From positions 1 to 58,144 of the forward strand of contig CAZIET010000001.1 of assembly GCA_964538405.1 (NCBI GenBank): a stretch of DNA of 58,144 nucleotides. The letters run 5' to 3'. Position 1 is the first letter of the stretch; every line of letters starts with the position of its first letter. Below are positions 39,266-47,237 of the stretch, one piece after another. The position numbers and the translations under genes were made by a program. Below the pieces are notes generated by a model, which saw only the letters and a program-made list of their open reading frames with translations, did no database searches and was not told the origin of the DNA. This DNA is from JAGVWT01 sp964538405. GTDB lineage: Archaea > Nanobdellota > Nanobdellia > Pacearchaeales > GW2011-AR1.

Positions 39266-41515
39266 ATGAATATGCAAAAAGAAGGGGAATCTGTAGAGTT
39301 TATCAAATGGTTTTCTGAATTAAATAAAAACTCCGGAAGTGTTGCAGGGGGAAAGGGAGCTAATCTTGCAGAAATTTACAATCTTAAAGTTCCAGTTCCT
39401 CCGGGATTTGTCATTACGGCCCAAGCCTATAATTATTTTCTTGAAAAATCAAACCTTAAACCCCAAATTGATTCTTTTTTATCAAAAATAGATTACGAAA
39501 ACACAAAACAATTGGATGAAGCGACAGAAAAAGTAAGAGAAATAATTTCAAATGCAAAAATGCCTGATGACATGCAGTCAGAAATCATAGAGTCTTATGA
39601 AAATCTTTCTACAGACAATACAGAAGGAGAGGCAGCCTCAATATTAAAGGGGTCAAGGAACGAAATTTACGTCGCTGTTCGTAGTTCTGCGACCGCTGAA
39701 GACTTGGAAGATGCAAGCTTTGCAGGGCAACAGGAAACTTTTGTTAATGTAGAAGGAAGGGGAGAATTGATTGACAAAGTAAAGAAATGTTTTGCCTCTT
39801 TGTTTACTTCAAGAGCAGTTTATTACCGTCACAAGAAAGGTTTTGACAATAAAGTTCAAATTGCAGTTGTAGTGCAAAAAATGGTTAATTCAACAAAATC
39901 AGGAGTTGTATTTTCAAAAGACCCATCAGGAAAACATGAAAACATTGTTGTGGAAGCAGTGTTTGGATTAGGAGAAGGAATAGTTTCAGGAAGAATAACT
40001 CCAGACATGTATGTTATTGGAAGAAATGAAAAACTCATTGACAAAAAGATTGCAAACAAAAAGATTGCCTTGATTAAAGGAGATGGAGAAACAATTGAAG
40101 TGAAATTGCCGGAAGAAAAATCAAATTCACAAGTATTGAGTAATTTTGAAGCGGAAAAATTGGGAAGAATTGCGTTGAAGCTTGAAGAACATTATGGAAA
40201 GCCCCAGGATATTGAATTTGCAATCCAAGGAGATAAAATTTACATTGTTCAGACAAGAGCAATAACAACCTTATCGCAAAAAAAAGAGGAAAAAGAAATT
40301 GAGGGGGAAGTGATACTCAGCGGAATGGGCGCATCTCCAGGAATTGCCTTCGGCAAAGTCATAATTATTCAAACAATGAAAGACCTTGACAAAGTTACAC
40401 AAGGAAATATTCTTGTGACTAAAATGACTAATCCGGACATGGTTGTTGCAATGCAGAAAGCTTCAGCGATAGTTACTGATGAAGGTGGTTTAACATCACA
40501 TGCAAGTATAGTAAGCAGAGAGATGGGAATTCCTGCGGTAGTGGGAACTGAAGAAGCAACTTCAAAATTGAAGGAAGGAGAAACAGTGACTGTAGATGGA
40601 TTCAATGGAAAAGTCTTCAGAGGAAAGACATCAGAAGTTGTTCACAAAGATGTAAATCCAGTGAATGTAAAGACAAAAACAAAAATAAAAGTGATGATTG
40701 ACCTTCCAAGTTTCGCTGAAAGAGCGGCAAAAACAGGAATAAAGGAAGTTGGATTGTTAAGGCTTGAGGGAATAATAGCAGAATCTGGAAAACACCCCAA
40801 TTATTTTTTGGAAAAAGACAAAATTAACGATTACGAAAAAATAATTTTCGATGGTGTTAAGAAAATTTCAGAGCATTTTGACAAATTATGGATAAGGACA
40901 TCAGACATACGAAGTGATGAGTTCTATAATTTGGAAGGATCTCCAAAAGAAAAAGAGGCAAATCCTATGTTGGGAATGCATGGAATAAGGTTTGGAATGA
41001 AAAATCCCAAAATGTTAAGAGCAGAATTGAATGCCTTGAAGAATGTTGCAGTAAATGGAAAGGAAATTGGAGTGATGATGCCACAAGTCATTTCCGTTGA
41101 TGAAGTAAAGATTGTTAAAAAAATGCTTAAAGAAATAGGGTTCAACAATGCAAAATTGGGTGTAATGATAGAAACTCCTGCTGCAGTCCAGATAATAAAA
41201 GAGCTATGCAATGAAAAAATAGATTTTGTTTCGTTTGGAACCAATGATCTTACTCAATATACTCTTGCAATTGATAGGGGAAACCAGAAAGTTCAGGATT
41301 TGTATAATGAAATGCATCCCGCAGTCTTAAACCAGCTGGCATATGTGATAAGGGTTGCAAAAAGAAGTGGTGTGGAAACAAGCATTTGCGGTCAGGCGGG
41401 AAGCAAAAAGGAAATGGTAAAATTCTTGATTGAAAATGGAATAGACAGCATTAGCGTAAATCCGGATGCTGCAAAAGACATTGCTGATTTCGTGGCTGAG
41501 ATCGAGAAATCTTAA
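39266..41515 (+). CDS. ppsA: Phosphoenolpyruvate synthase
   Basis: This 749-residue enzyme carries an ATP-binding half (GGKGANLAEIYNL, VAVRSSATAEDLEDASFAGQQ), the swivelling phospho-His domain with catalytic His412 (TDEGGLTSHASIVSREMG) and the PEP-binding barrel (MLGMHGIRFGM, VSFGTNDLTQYTLAIDRG, SICGQAGS). It turns pyruvate, ATP and water into PEP, AMP and phosphate for gluconeogenesis. The length is slightly below the usual 780-800. CGQAGS replaces the more common CGQAPS at the catalytic Cys. It follows the phosphate operon but has its own TATA box. Confidence 0.96.
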   Translation: MNMQKEGESVEFIKWFSELNKNSGSVAGGKGANLAEIYNLKVPVPPGFVITAQAYNYFLEKSNLKPQIDSFLSKIDYENTKQLDEATEKVREIISNAKMPDDMQSEIIESYENLSTDNTEGEAASILKGSRNEIYVAVRSSATAEDLEDASFAGQQETFVNVEGRGELIDKVKKCFASLFTSRAVYYRHKKGFDNKVQIAVVVQKMVNSTKSGVVFSKDPSGKHENIVVEAVFGLGEGIVSGRITPDMYVIGRNEKLIDKKIANKKIALIKGDGETIEVKLPEEKSNSQVLSNFEAEKLGRIALKLEEHYGKPQDIEFAIQGDKIYIVQTRAITTLSQKKEEKEIEGEVILSGMGASPGIAFGKVIIIQTMKDLDKVTQGNILVTKMTNPDMVVAMQKASAIVTDEGGLTSHASIVSREMGIPAVVGTEEATSKLKEGETVTVDGFNGKVFRGKTSEVVHKDVNPVNVKTKTKIKVMIDLPSFAERAAKTGIKEVGLLRLEGIIAESGKHPNYFLEKDKINDYEKIIFDGVKKISEHFDKLWIRTSDIRSDEFYNLEGSPKEKEANPMLGMHGIRFGMKNPKMLRAELNALKNVAVNGKEIGVMMPQVISVDEVKIVKKMLKEIGFNNAKLGVMIETPAAVQIIKELCNEKIDFVSFGTNDLTQYTLAIDRGNQKVQDLYNEMHPAVLNQLAYVIRVAKRSGVETSICGQAGSKKEMVKFLIENGIDSISVNPDAAKDIADFVAEIEKS

Positions 41516-41520
41516 ACAAA

Positions 41521-42036
41521 TTATTTCTTAAAAAGACCGGGCAACCTAATCCCACTATTACTTGTTAAATTTGATTGATGCCAATCATTATCTGATCTAC
41601 TTAAGACATGCTTAATCTGGGGTATTGTACCAAACTCTTCTTGATAAAACTTGGAATATCTTTCTGCAGCTCTTAACCATTTATTAAAAATACCCCTTTT
41701 ATATATTTCTAAATCAGATCCATCTTGACTCAAAAATCTACCTAAAGAATCGGAAATATGTGGTGATGCACTCGGTTTGTTCAAAGCAATATAACCCAAA
41801 TCAGAGTTAGGATCTTCAAAAAGCCAAATCCCATTAAAATCTCTTTCAAAATTGTCGCAATTGTGGGATAATCTATAATCATAACCTGAAACAAATCTTG
41901 CGTCATATCCTACCCCAAATGACCTTTTAACTAAATTATTTACTCTTTTTACAACATCTAATTCTCTTTCTGATAATGTATTCAAATCTAAGCTAACTCT
42001 TCCTAAAGGATGGATTAAAGGATAGATATTTCCCAT
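41521..42036 (-). CDS. Orphan protein, paralogue of the gene at 43198
   Basis: This 171-residue soluble protein is not recognised. Its C-terminal half (SLGRFLSQDGSDLEIYKRGI, then RYSKFYQEEFG) is plainly similar to that of the 125-residue gene 1.2 kb away (IGRFSPDGDSLTLLRRGF, then RLYKKEYG). The N-terminal helix also matches (VKRVNNLVKRSFG against VDRINYLLKETFG). The two genes are on the same strand and flank the coiled-coil/ATPase-like pair. The family appears lineage-specific. The function is unknown. Confidence 0.6.
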   Translation of the reverse strand: MGNIYPLIHPLGRVSLDLNTLSERELDVVKRVNNLVKRSFGVGYDARFVSGYDYRLSHNCDNFERDFNGIWLFEDPNSDLGYIALNKPSASPHISDSLGRFLSQDGSDLEIYKRGIFNKWLRAAERYSKFYQEEFGTIPQIKHVLSRSDNDWHQSNLTSNSGIRLPGLFKK

Positions 42037-42080
42037 ATAAAACGATAAACATGAGGTTTTTAAAAGTTATGAAACTGAAA

Positions 42081-42090
42081 ATTTATAAAC
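42081..42090 (+). promoter_or_regulatory. TATA box of the coiled-coil gene
   Basis: ATTTATAAAC lies 21-30 nt upstream of the ATG at 42111; the mRNA is probably leaderless. Confidence 0.58.
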
Positions 42091-42110
42091 ATTAAAAGCC
42101 ATTTTTATAT

Positions 42111-42539
42111 ATGCCAAAAAGGGACGTGCAAAATACGGACAATTCTAATGTTGAAAAAATTCTGATTGAAAATTTTGTTTCTTTGCAAAGGGTTATGACC
42201 AATCTTTCTGTTAAATTTGATGATCTTACAAGGCAATTGACAAAACTCCTCGAATTATTTGAAATTTCAGCGAAGACAATAGCGGAAAAGAAGCATTTCG
42301 GAGACAAGGAAATGACTGACAAACTGAACAACTTGGTGGAACAAAACAAAACTTTGGCAAAAGGTATAACTCTGCTGCACGAAGCAAACAGAACTCCTTC
42401 GAGACCTCAGCAACCTCAGATGAGGCCTAACATTCCACAATCATCAAAGCAAACCGTTCCTAATCCAGTAAAGAAAAAACCGGAAGAGGAGTACACCAAA
42501 TCAGAATCTCCCAATAAAAAAGATGATATCAATTTCTAA
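42111..42539 (+). CDS. Coiled-coil protein with disordered tail
   Basis: This 142-residue protein has a long heptad-type helix (VEKILIENFVSLQRVMTNL to about residue 85), then a Pro/Gln/Lys-rich tail (RPQQPQMRPN...KKKPEEEYTKSE) that looks disordered. No known domain is visible. It overlaps the next gene by 17 nt, so the two are translationally coupled. It could be a structural partner or linker for the downstream protein. Confidence 0.65.
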   Translation: MPKRDVQNTDNSNVEKILIENFVSLQRVMTNLSVKFDDLTRQLTKLLELFEISAKTIAEKKHFGDKEMTDKLNNLVEQNKTLAKGITLLHEANRTPSRPQQPQMRPNIPQSSKQTVPNPVKKKPEEEYTKSESPNKKDDINF

Positions 42540-43197
42540 TCATTCAGAAGGGCAAAAAATCGTTCTTGAATTTATAGGGGAGGTGATAAACCAATCGGCA
42601 AAAAAGCAGGGGCTGGATCTGGAAAGCAAGCCCGTTCTTCCAAGTATAATTCATGAAATAACTCCTATAAGTAAATTTTCTCCTTCCCCTTCAAACATAG
42701 AAAGAAGATTGTGGGCATCCGGAAAGAGATTTTCTCAGTCTCAGGAAGAATATAATAAATCCCAAAAGCTTCCAACGCCGCAAACATTCGTACCGGCAGA
42801 AAGAAATTATCTTAAAATGCCACCATTGGTTATCCCACAACCCAAATTACCAGAAAGATTCCAATATCTAAAACCTTTACCTTCGGAAAAACAAATTGAT
42901 TTAGGAAAATTAAACCCTTTCTTGAAAGATCCTATGGTTGTGTACATAGAATGCAATGGTCCTGGACAGGAAATAATAGTGAATGGAAAAATGGGAAGGA
43001 AAAGAACAGGCATATTCTTGGACAGGCAGGAAATTGAAGACATAGTAAATTATTTCTCTGTTCAGACAAAAATTCCAGTTGGAGAAGGGGTTTACAATGT
43101 AGTTTATGGAAAATACCAATTTTCTGCGATAGTCTCGGAAATGCTTGGAGCAAAATTCACTCTTAAAAAAATGCTCTACAATCCTGTTTTTAGATAG
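42523..43197 (+). CDS. Lone N-terminal domain of a secretion/pilus-type ATPase (tentative)
   Basis: This 224-residue protein has a Pro-rich, low-order first half. Residues 130-215 resemble the N-terminal domain of type II/IV secretion ATPases: DPMVVYIECNGPGQEIIVNG, then FLDRQEIEDIVNYFSV and VYNVVYGKYQFSAIVS, the pattern P.v.dI.ingpg..v.v.G...L...e...iv. The Walker A and B ATPase domain is absent. It may act as an adaptor in a pilus- or archaellum-like machine, with the coupled coiled-coil protein. The similarity is by eye and modest. Confidence 0.5.
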   Translation: MISISNHSEGQKIVLEFIGEVINQSAKKQGLDLESKPVLPSIIHEITPISKFSPSPSNIERRLWASGKRFSQSQEEYNKSQKLPTPQTFVPAERNYLKMPPLVIPQPKLPERFQYLKPLPSEKQIDLGKLNPFLKDPMVVYIECNGPGQEIIVNGKMGRKRTGIFLDRQEIEDIVNYFSVQTKIPVGEGVYNVVYGKYQFSAIVSEMLGAKFTLKKMLYNPVFR

Positions 43198-43575
43198 TTA
43201 AAAATACCTAACCTTTAAAGGATTTCCATACTCTTTTTTATACAATCTTTGAAACATCAAAGCAGATATAGCAAATCTTCCTAAAAATCCACGTCTTAAC
43301 AAAGTTAGAGAATCTCCATCTGGTGAAAATCTTCCAATTGGATCGCCAATAAAGTATTCATGTTCGTCATGTAGGGGAAAAGTTACTTCAGCAACAAGAT
43401 TTAAGCGCTCCGAAAAAGGAGATAAGAGAGAATCGAGATTATTAATCACACTCATGTCAGTAGTCCTTAAATCCCCTCTGACATTAGGACCAAAAGTTTC
43501 TTTTAAAAGATAATTAATTCTATCAACTCTGCTATAATCAGGTCTTGGACCTTCTTCAAAATCTTCTTTAAGCAT
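43198..43575 (-). CDS. Orphan protein, paralogue of the gene at 41521
   Basis: This 125-residue soluble protein shares the N-terminal helix and the GRF-x-DG-x-L-x4-RG and YxxEYG-like C-terminal pattern with the gene at 41521-42036. It is shorter by about 45 residues between and after these parts. Its 3' end abuts the ATPase-domain gene on the opposite strand. The function is unknown. Confidence 0.6.
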   Translation of the reverse strand: MLKEDFEEGPRPDYSRVDRINYLLKETFGPNVRGDLRTTDMSVINNLDSLLSPFSERLNLVAEVTFPLHDEHEYFIGDPIGRFSPDGDSLTLLRRGFLGRFAISALMFQRLYKKEYGNPLKVRYF

Positions 43576-43606
43576 AAAAATAATCAGAAAGATATTCTTT
43601 TAAGCT

Positions 43607-44839
43607 TTATGAAACTGCATAACTTCCAACAATTCCGTCTACATTCACTTTTATCTTTTCCTCCTTCAATAAGGTATTTGCAATGTCCTTCAAAAATATT
43701 TTTGCATCTTTTTCAACTTTTGATCTAAGTTCTTCATCCGTCATTTCATGATAAGAATGCTCTACCCAATATTCACCAATTTCAAATCTCACAGTAACTC
43801 CATTCTTTGTCTTTTTGGCATCCGTAACGTCAACTGAAAGATTTCCAAATTCACTTGCAAGAACGCTTCTTTCTTCTTCAGTCAATTCCGCAATTACAGT
43901 TATATTTTCTTCCACATTGCCCTCAAGAGTTGTTGTTAATGAAGTTATTTCCTGTTCATTGTAGACAAGACTTATTTTCAAGTCCCCTTTTTCAACAGGC
44001 ACCGAAAGCTTTGACAAATCAATGATAAGATCTTTTGAATTATCTGATTTGGTTACTATTGCTTTTCCATTTTCAACTTTCAGATTCACATCTCCTTCTG
44101 AAATCTCTGCAGATTCACCATCTTCCAATTCATAAACAAATTCTTCTCCAGAAGAGACTTTTCCTTTTACTTCATTTTGAACATTCATGGAAACTTTTCC
44201 AGTCATTCTTGAAAACACATAAGAAATGACGTTTCCAGTCATAACAGAGCCAGATTCCTCAGATTTTTTGTCTTCTTTTTTCTCCTCTTTGTTTTCCTTC
44301 TTTTCCTCCTTGGTTTCGGATGAAGTTTCTATGGCTTCCTTCTCTTCTGTAATCTCTTCTTTTGTTGTTTCTGTTTGGTTAGACTCTGTTGAAACATCAG
44401 TTGCAGTTTCTGTAGTTTGAGTACTCGTGCTTGGCTCAGCAGAACTAGAAGAACTGCTTGAACCAGAAGAAGAGCTTGGAGACAATATCTTTAAGACAAA
44501 ATCGGAACTGCTTGAACCGCCATAACCTTGACCACTTCCGGAAATAGAAGTTCCTTCAACATAATATGCTCCTTCAGAAGGATCAGACAAAAGATCACTC
44601 AATATGTATTCATACTTGTTTCCATTATTCTCAACCATGACTTTTGATGATGCGGGAACAAACTCCCCTTCATTCAGTGAAAGCTTTAATTTTCCGTCAA
44701 GAGGTTGTCCTTCAACATAACTGGAATCAAGATCAAACGTCACCTTTCCAGTTGAATTAAACTGATTTATTCCATACCAAAATACACCTAATACCAAAAC
44801 TAAAAGAAGAAAAACAACACCTTTTTTTACATTAGACAT
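43607..44839 (-). CDS. Membrane-anchored Ser/Thr- and Lys/Glu-rich surface protein
   Basis: This 410-residue protein begins with a membrane segment (GVVFLLLVLVLGVFWYGI), then a beta domain (residues 28-115), a Ser run (about 118-135), a Thr/Ser-rich and then Lys/Glu-rich linker (to about 195), and beta-rich repeats to the end. The linker is low complexity. The protein should be surface-exposed, anchored by its N-terminus. Many N-x-S/T sites are present. The function is unknown; a structural or adhesive role is a guess. Confidence 0.68.
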   Translation of the reverse strand: MSNVKKGVVFLLLVLVLGVFWYGINQFNSTGKVTFDLDSSYVEGQPLDGKLKLSLNEGEFVPASSKVMVENNGNKYEYILSDLLSDPSEGAYYVEGTSISGSGQGYGGSSSSDFVLKILSPSSSSGSSSSSSSAEPSTSTQTTETATDVSTESNQTETTKEEITEEKEAIETSSETKEEKKENKEEKKEDKKSEESGSVMTGNVISYVFSRMTGKVSMNVQNEVKGKVSSGEEFVYELEDGESAEISEGDVNLKVENGKAIVTKSDNSKDLIIDLSKLSVPVEKGDLKISLVYNEQEITSLTTTLEGNVEENITVIAELTEEERSVLASEFGNLSVDVTDAKKTKNGVTVRFEIGEYWVEHSYHEMTDEELRSKVEKDAKIFLKDIANTLLKEEKIKVNVDGIVGSYAVS

Positions 44840-44892
44840 TTTACCACCTTATTTTCTAATAAGAAACAAATAGCGTATTTAAATTTTCCGAG

Positions 44893-45147
44893 TTATTTTC
44901 CCCTATTAACTTCTTCGGCAGTTTTATACCCGTCGTATGCAAACAGCAATCCAACGGCAACTTCCAAAACAAAATCTGCCCAAGTATACTCATAACTCCA
45001 AGATAATGTCACAAAAACCACATATGCTATAATTAATCCTATCCCAAACTCAATTCTTTTCCCCGTGTAAATGTATCCTAATCCTATTATAAGAAAATTT
45101 AAGATTGCTGCAAGCCAAGGTTTTTTCTGCTTTTTCTTTTTTGCCAT
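44893..45147 (-). CDS. TM2-like small membrane protein
   Basis: This 84-residue protein starts with MAKKKKQKKPWLAAILNFLI and GLGYIYTGKRIEFGIGL, the pattern of TM2-type and related proteins (Pro-Trp-x-Ala ... G-x-G-Tyr-x-Tyr-x-Gly). About three membrane helices follow. The function of the group is unknown. It is coupled to the upstream gene (2-nt gap). Confidence 0.65.
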   Translation of the reverse strand: MAKKKKQKKPWLAAILNFLIIGLGYIYTGKRIEFGIGLIIAYVVFVTLSWSYEYTWADFVLEVAVGLLFAYDGYKTAEEVNRGK

Positions 45148-45149
45148 CT

Positions 45150-45413
45150 TTAGGAACTATTGTTTACTGGCTGCTGATTTGGATTGTAAGGAACCAACAC
45201 AACGCTTTGATTCTGATTTACAGGTATTTGCACATATCCTTGCTGCTGAACTTGTCCCAGCATTAGTCTGACAGCATCATTTGCGCCCTGATTGTAAACA
45301 TTAGTCACATATCCCGTAATCATTGGCTGGAAAACAAATGCATATAAGACCAACCCCAAAAGAACCACAACCATTACTGCAAGAACACTTATAACAACCG
45401 CCGAATTTTTCAT
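45150..45413 (-). CDS. Small single-pass membrane protein, Gln/Asn-rich
   Basis: This 87-residue protein has one N-terminal membrane helix (VVISVLAVMVVVLLGLVLYAFVF) followed by an outer domain ending in a Gln/Asn/Pro-rich tail (LGQVQQQGYVQIPVNQNQ). The tail resembles a low-complexity region. It is the first gene of a two-gene operon with the TM2-like gene. The function is unknown. Confidence 0.6.
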   Translation of the reverse strand: MKNSAVVISVLAVMVVVLLGLVLYAFVFQPMITGYVTNVYNQGANDAVRLMLGQVQQQGYVQIPVNQNQSVVLVPYNPNQQPVNNSS

Positions 45414-45451
45414 GTTGACTATAAATTTGGTTTATTTAAAAACTTTTATGT

Positions 45452-46138
45452 TCAATTTGTTATTTCAACAATATTTATTGCATCCTTCCATTTGACATCT
45501 CCACTCACTTTTGCATAAACAGAGATTGCATCTCCCGCCTCAAATGCAACCACACCTTGTGACTGAATATCCCTGTCTGTCTTTATTCCGGGAGATGTAA
45601 CGGCAAATGAATTTCCAAACCCAACAGTTTCCCCATTCTTCAATATTATTATCTGCACTTCTCCCGCACCACTTGTAATTTCCAGGCTTGTAGACATTCC
45701 CGTTATGCTTCCATCCCTTAACATCACATATCCATTCTCCTTGCTTGTTGAAACTCCTGTAGAAGTTTTCAAGAAAGTTGAATCCTTTGTTTCTTCATCG
45801 TATCCAAAGTTCAATAAAGAGGTTGTGTAATACTTTGGTGCGGATATTTTCCTGACATTTTCGCTTGAAACTGTTAATATGAATGCAGGTTCGCTATCAT
45901 TCGTTTCAATTTTGTAGATTGCAAGATTTGTATCGTCTATATTTGATATGTTAATTCCTCTTGGCAGATTGTTGAAGTCAACTTCTGTTATATTGTTAAT
46001 GCTGCTTTCAGATATTCCTTTTTGTTCTGCAACATTTCTCAAGAAATCGTCAATTTCACTGTCAGAAACTGCGTAAACACCGGAAACAAGGAGAAATACT
46101 CCTATAATAGCAAATAATCCAACCACCTTCTTTTCCAT
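45452..46138 (-). CDS. Secreted beta-rich protein
   Basis: From the ATG at 46138 the protein has 228 residues: a signal peptide (MEKKVVGLFAIIGVFLLVSGVYA) and a mature part with short strands (LAIYKIETNDSEPAFILTV, AGEVQIIILKNGETVGFGNS). It should be exported; no anchor is visible. An ATG at 46147 is also in frame, but the TATA box position fits 46138. The function is unknown. Confidence 0.68.
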   Translation of the reverse strand: MEKKVVGLFAIIGVFLLVSGVYAVSDSEIDDFLRNVAEQKGISESSINNITEVDFNNLPRGINISNIDDTNLAIYKIETNDSEPAFILTVSSENVRKISAPKYYTTSLLNFGYDEETKDSTFLKTSTGVSTSKENGYVMLRDGSITGMSTSLEITSGAGEVQIIILKNGETVGFGNSFAVTSPGIKTDRDIQSQGVVAFEAGDAISVYAKVSGDVKWKDAINIVEITN

Positions 46139-46155
46139 GTCTATCATTGGCAGGA

Positions 46156-46168
46156 TATTTATTTAAAT
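46156..46168. promoter_or_regulatory. Shared bidirectional TATA region
   Basis: TATTTATTTAAAT with the palindromic core ATTTAAAT lies 24-27 nt from both the minus-strand ATG (46138) and the plus-strand ATG (46189). One TBP site could serve both directions. Confidence 0.5.
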
Positions 46169-46188
46169 GTTTCTTCGGACAGAAATAG

Positions 46189-46470
46189 ATGGAAGACAAA
46201 ATAACTTTAGACAAGCTTGAAAAATATTTTAAACTAACAACAGAAGCACTGGAAATTGCAAAGAAAAATATAATCAAAGGTAAAAACAAGGAAGCAAAGG
46301 AAATAATTGATATGGTTTCCAATTATCTAACGGATGCTCGACATTTCCAGAAAAAGGGGGATTTTGTGAATGCATTTGCGGCCTTGAACTACGCTCATGG
46401 TTGGATTGATTCCGGAGTAAGATTGGATATATTTAAAGTAAAGGACAACAAGTTGTTTACAGTTAAGTAG
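46189..46470 (+). CDS. DUF357 family protein
   Basis: This 93-residue helical protein matches the archaeal DUF357 family: EKYFKLTTEALEIAK, then MVSNYLTDARHFQKKGDFVNA and ALNYAHGWIDSGVRLDIFK. The family is widely conserved in archaea; its function is not known. Length is complete. It shares a promoter region with the secreted protein gene. Confidence 0.9.
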   Translation: MEDKITLDKLEKYFKLTTEALEIAKKNIIKGKNKEAKEIIDMVSNYLTDARHFQKKGDFVNAFAALNYAHGWIDSGVRLDIFKVKDNKLFTVK

Positions 46471-46476
46471 AAAATA

Positions 46477-47118
46477 TTATATCGGTCTACTAACTAAAAG
46501 ATTAACCCAGTTCTTACTTTTATCTTCTTCACTATTATACCATTTCTTAGATAATTTAAATCCTATATGTGCTAATTCTTGTAGTAATTCATCTTCATTC
46601 CATCTCCTTCGGAATCTTTTTTCTTTTTTACTATAATCTTCTTTTTCAAAATAACCTTCTTCAGACTTATCATGAATTGTGGTAGCTATGAACGCCACAC
46701 CCCCATCAACTAATAAATCAAAAATTTTTCTAAAAACCGAAAGAGCATCATCCTTAGGAAATAAGTGTATGAACGCTTTTGCAAATATTCCTTCAAACTT
46801 TAATTGGCTAAAGTCAAACTCTAAGAAATCTCCTAAAAGATATTTAGTCTGAGGAGCGGTATCCCTGGAAACTCTCAGAATTTCTGGTGAAATATCAATT
46901 GCAGTACTATCAAATCTTTGCTCGTAAAAATAGAGTTGGGCTAATCCAGAACCCGGACCAAGTTCCAAAACTCTAACGGAATCGAAATGTCCTCTTAAGT
47001 AATCAATAAATGGTTGGACTATTTTTCTATCAGAAACAGAATAATCTTCCCTCCTATCAGCATATTCTTGTGCAAGAACATCATAAGCTTCTTTATTCCT
47101 TTGTAAATACTCCCTCAT
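46477..47118 (-). CDS. SAM-dependent methyltransferase
   Basis: This 213-residue class I methyltransferase has motif I VLELGPGSGLAQLYF, then STAIDISPEILRV, LLGDFLEFDFSQ and the FAKAFIHLFPKDD segment. The latter (x-x-HLF) is common in small-molecule and ubiquinone-like methyltransferases. The substrate cannot be told. It stands alone, 3' end near DUF357. Confidence 0.82.
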   Translation of the reverse strand: MREYLQRNKEAYDVLAQEYADRREDYSVSDRKIVQPFIDYLRGHFDSVRVLELGPGSGLAQLYFYEQRFDSTAIDISPEILRVSRDTAPQTKYLLGDFLEFDFSQLKFEGIFAKAFIHLFPKDDALSVFRKIFDLLVDGGVAFIATTIHDKSEEGYFEKEDYSKKEKRFRRRWNEDELLQELAHIGFKLSKKWYNSEEDKSKNWVNLLVSRPI

Positions 47119-47209
47119 TAAAAATAATTCATCTTAAACTATATAAGAATTTCTATAATGAGATACTAAAATAAAAATAAAAATCACTCCTTGCACATAG
47201 CAATAAAGC

Positions 47210-47220
47210 TTTATAAAAAT
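47210..47220 (+). promoter_or_regulatory. TATA box of pyrG
   Basis: TTTATAAAAAT lies 18-28 nt upstream of the GTG at 47238. The spacing supports that GTG as the start of a leaderless mRNA rather than the in-frame ATG seven codons on. Confidence 0.55.
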
Positions 47221-47237
47221 AAATAACATTTTCCAAT

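Noticed and set aside
44400..44500. Ser-codon-rich repeat as a possible tandem DNA repeat
   Set aside because: It is a low-complexity coding run in the surface protein, with mixed Ser codons rather than a repeated unit.
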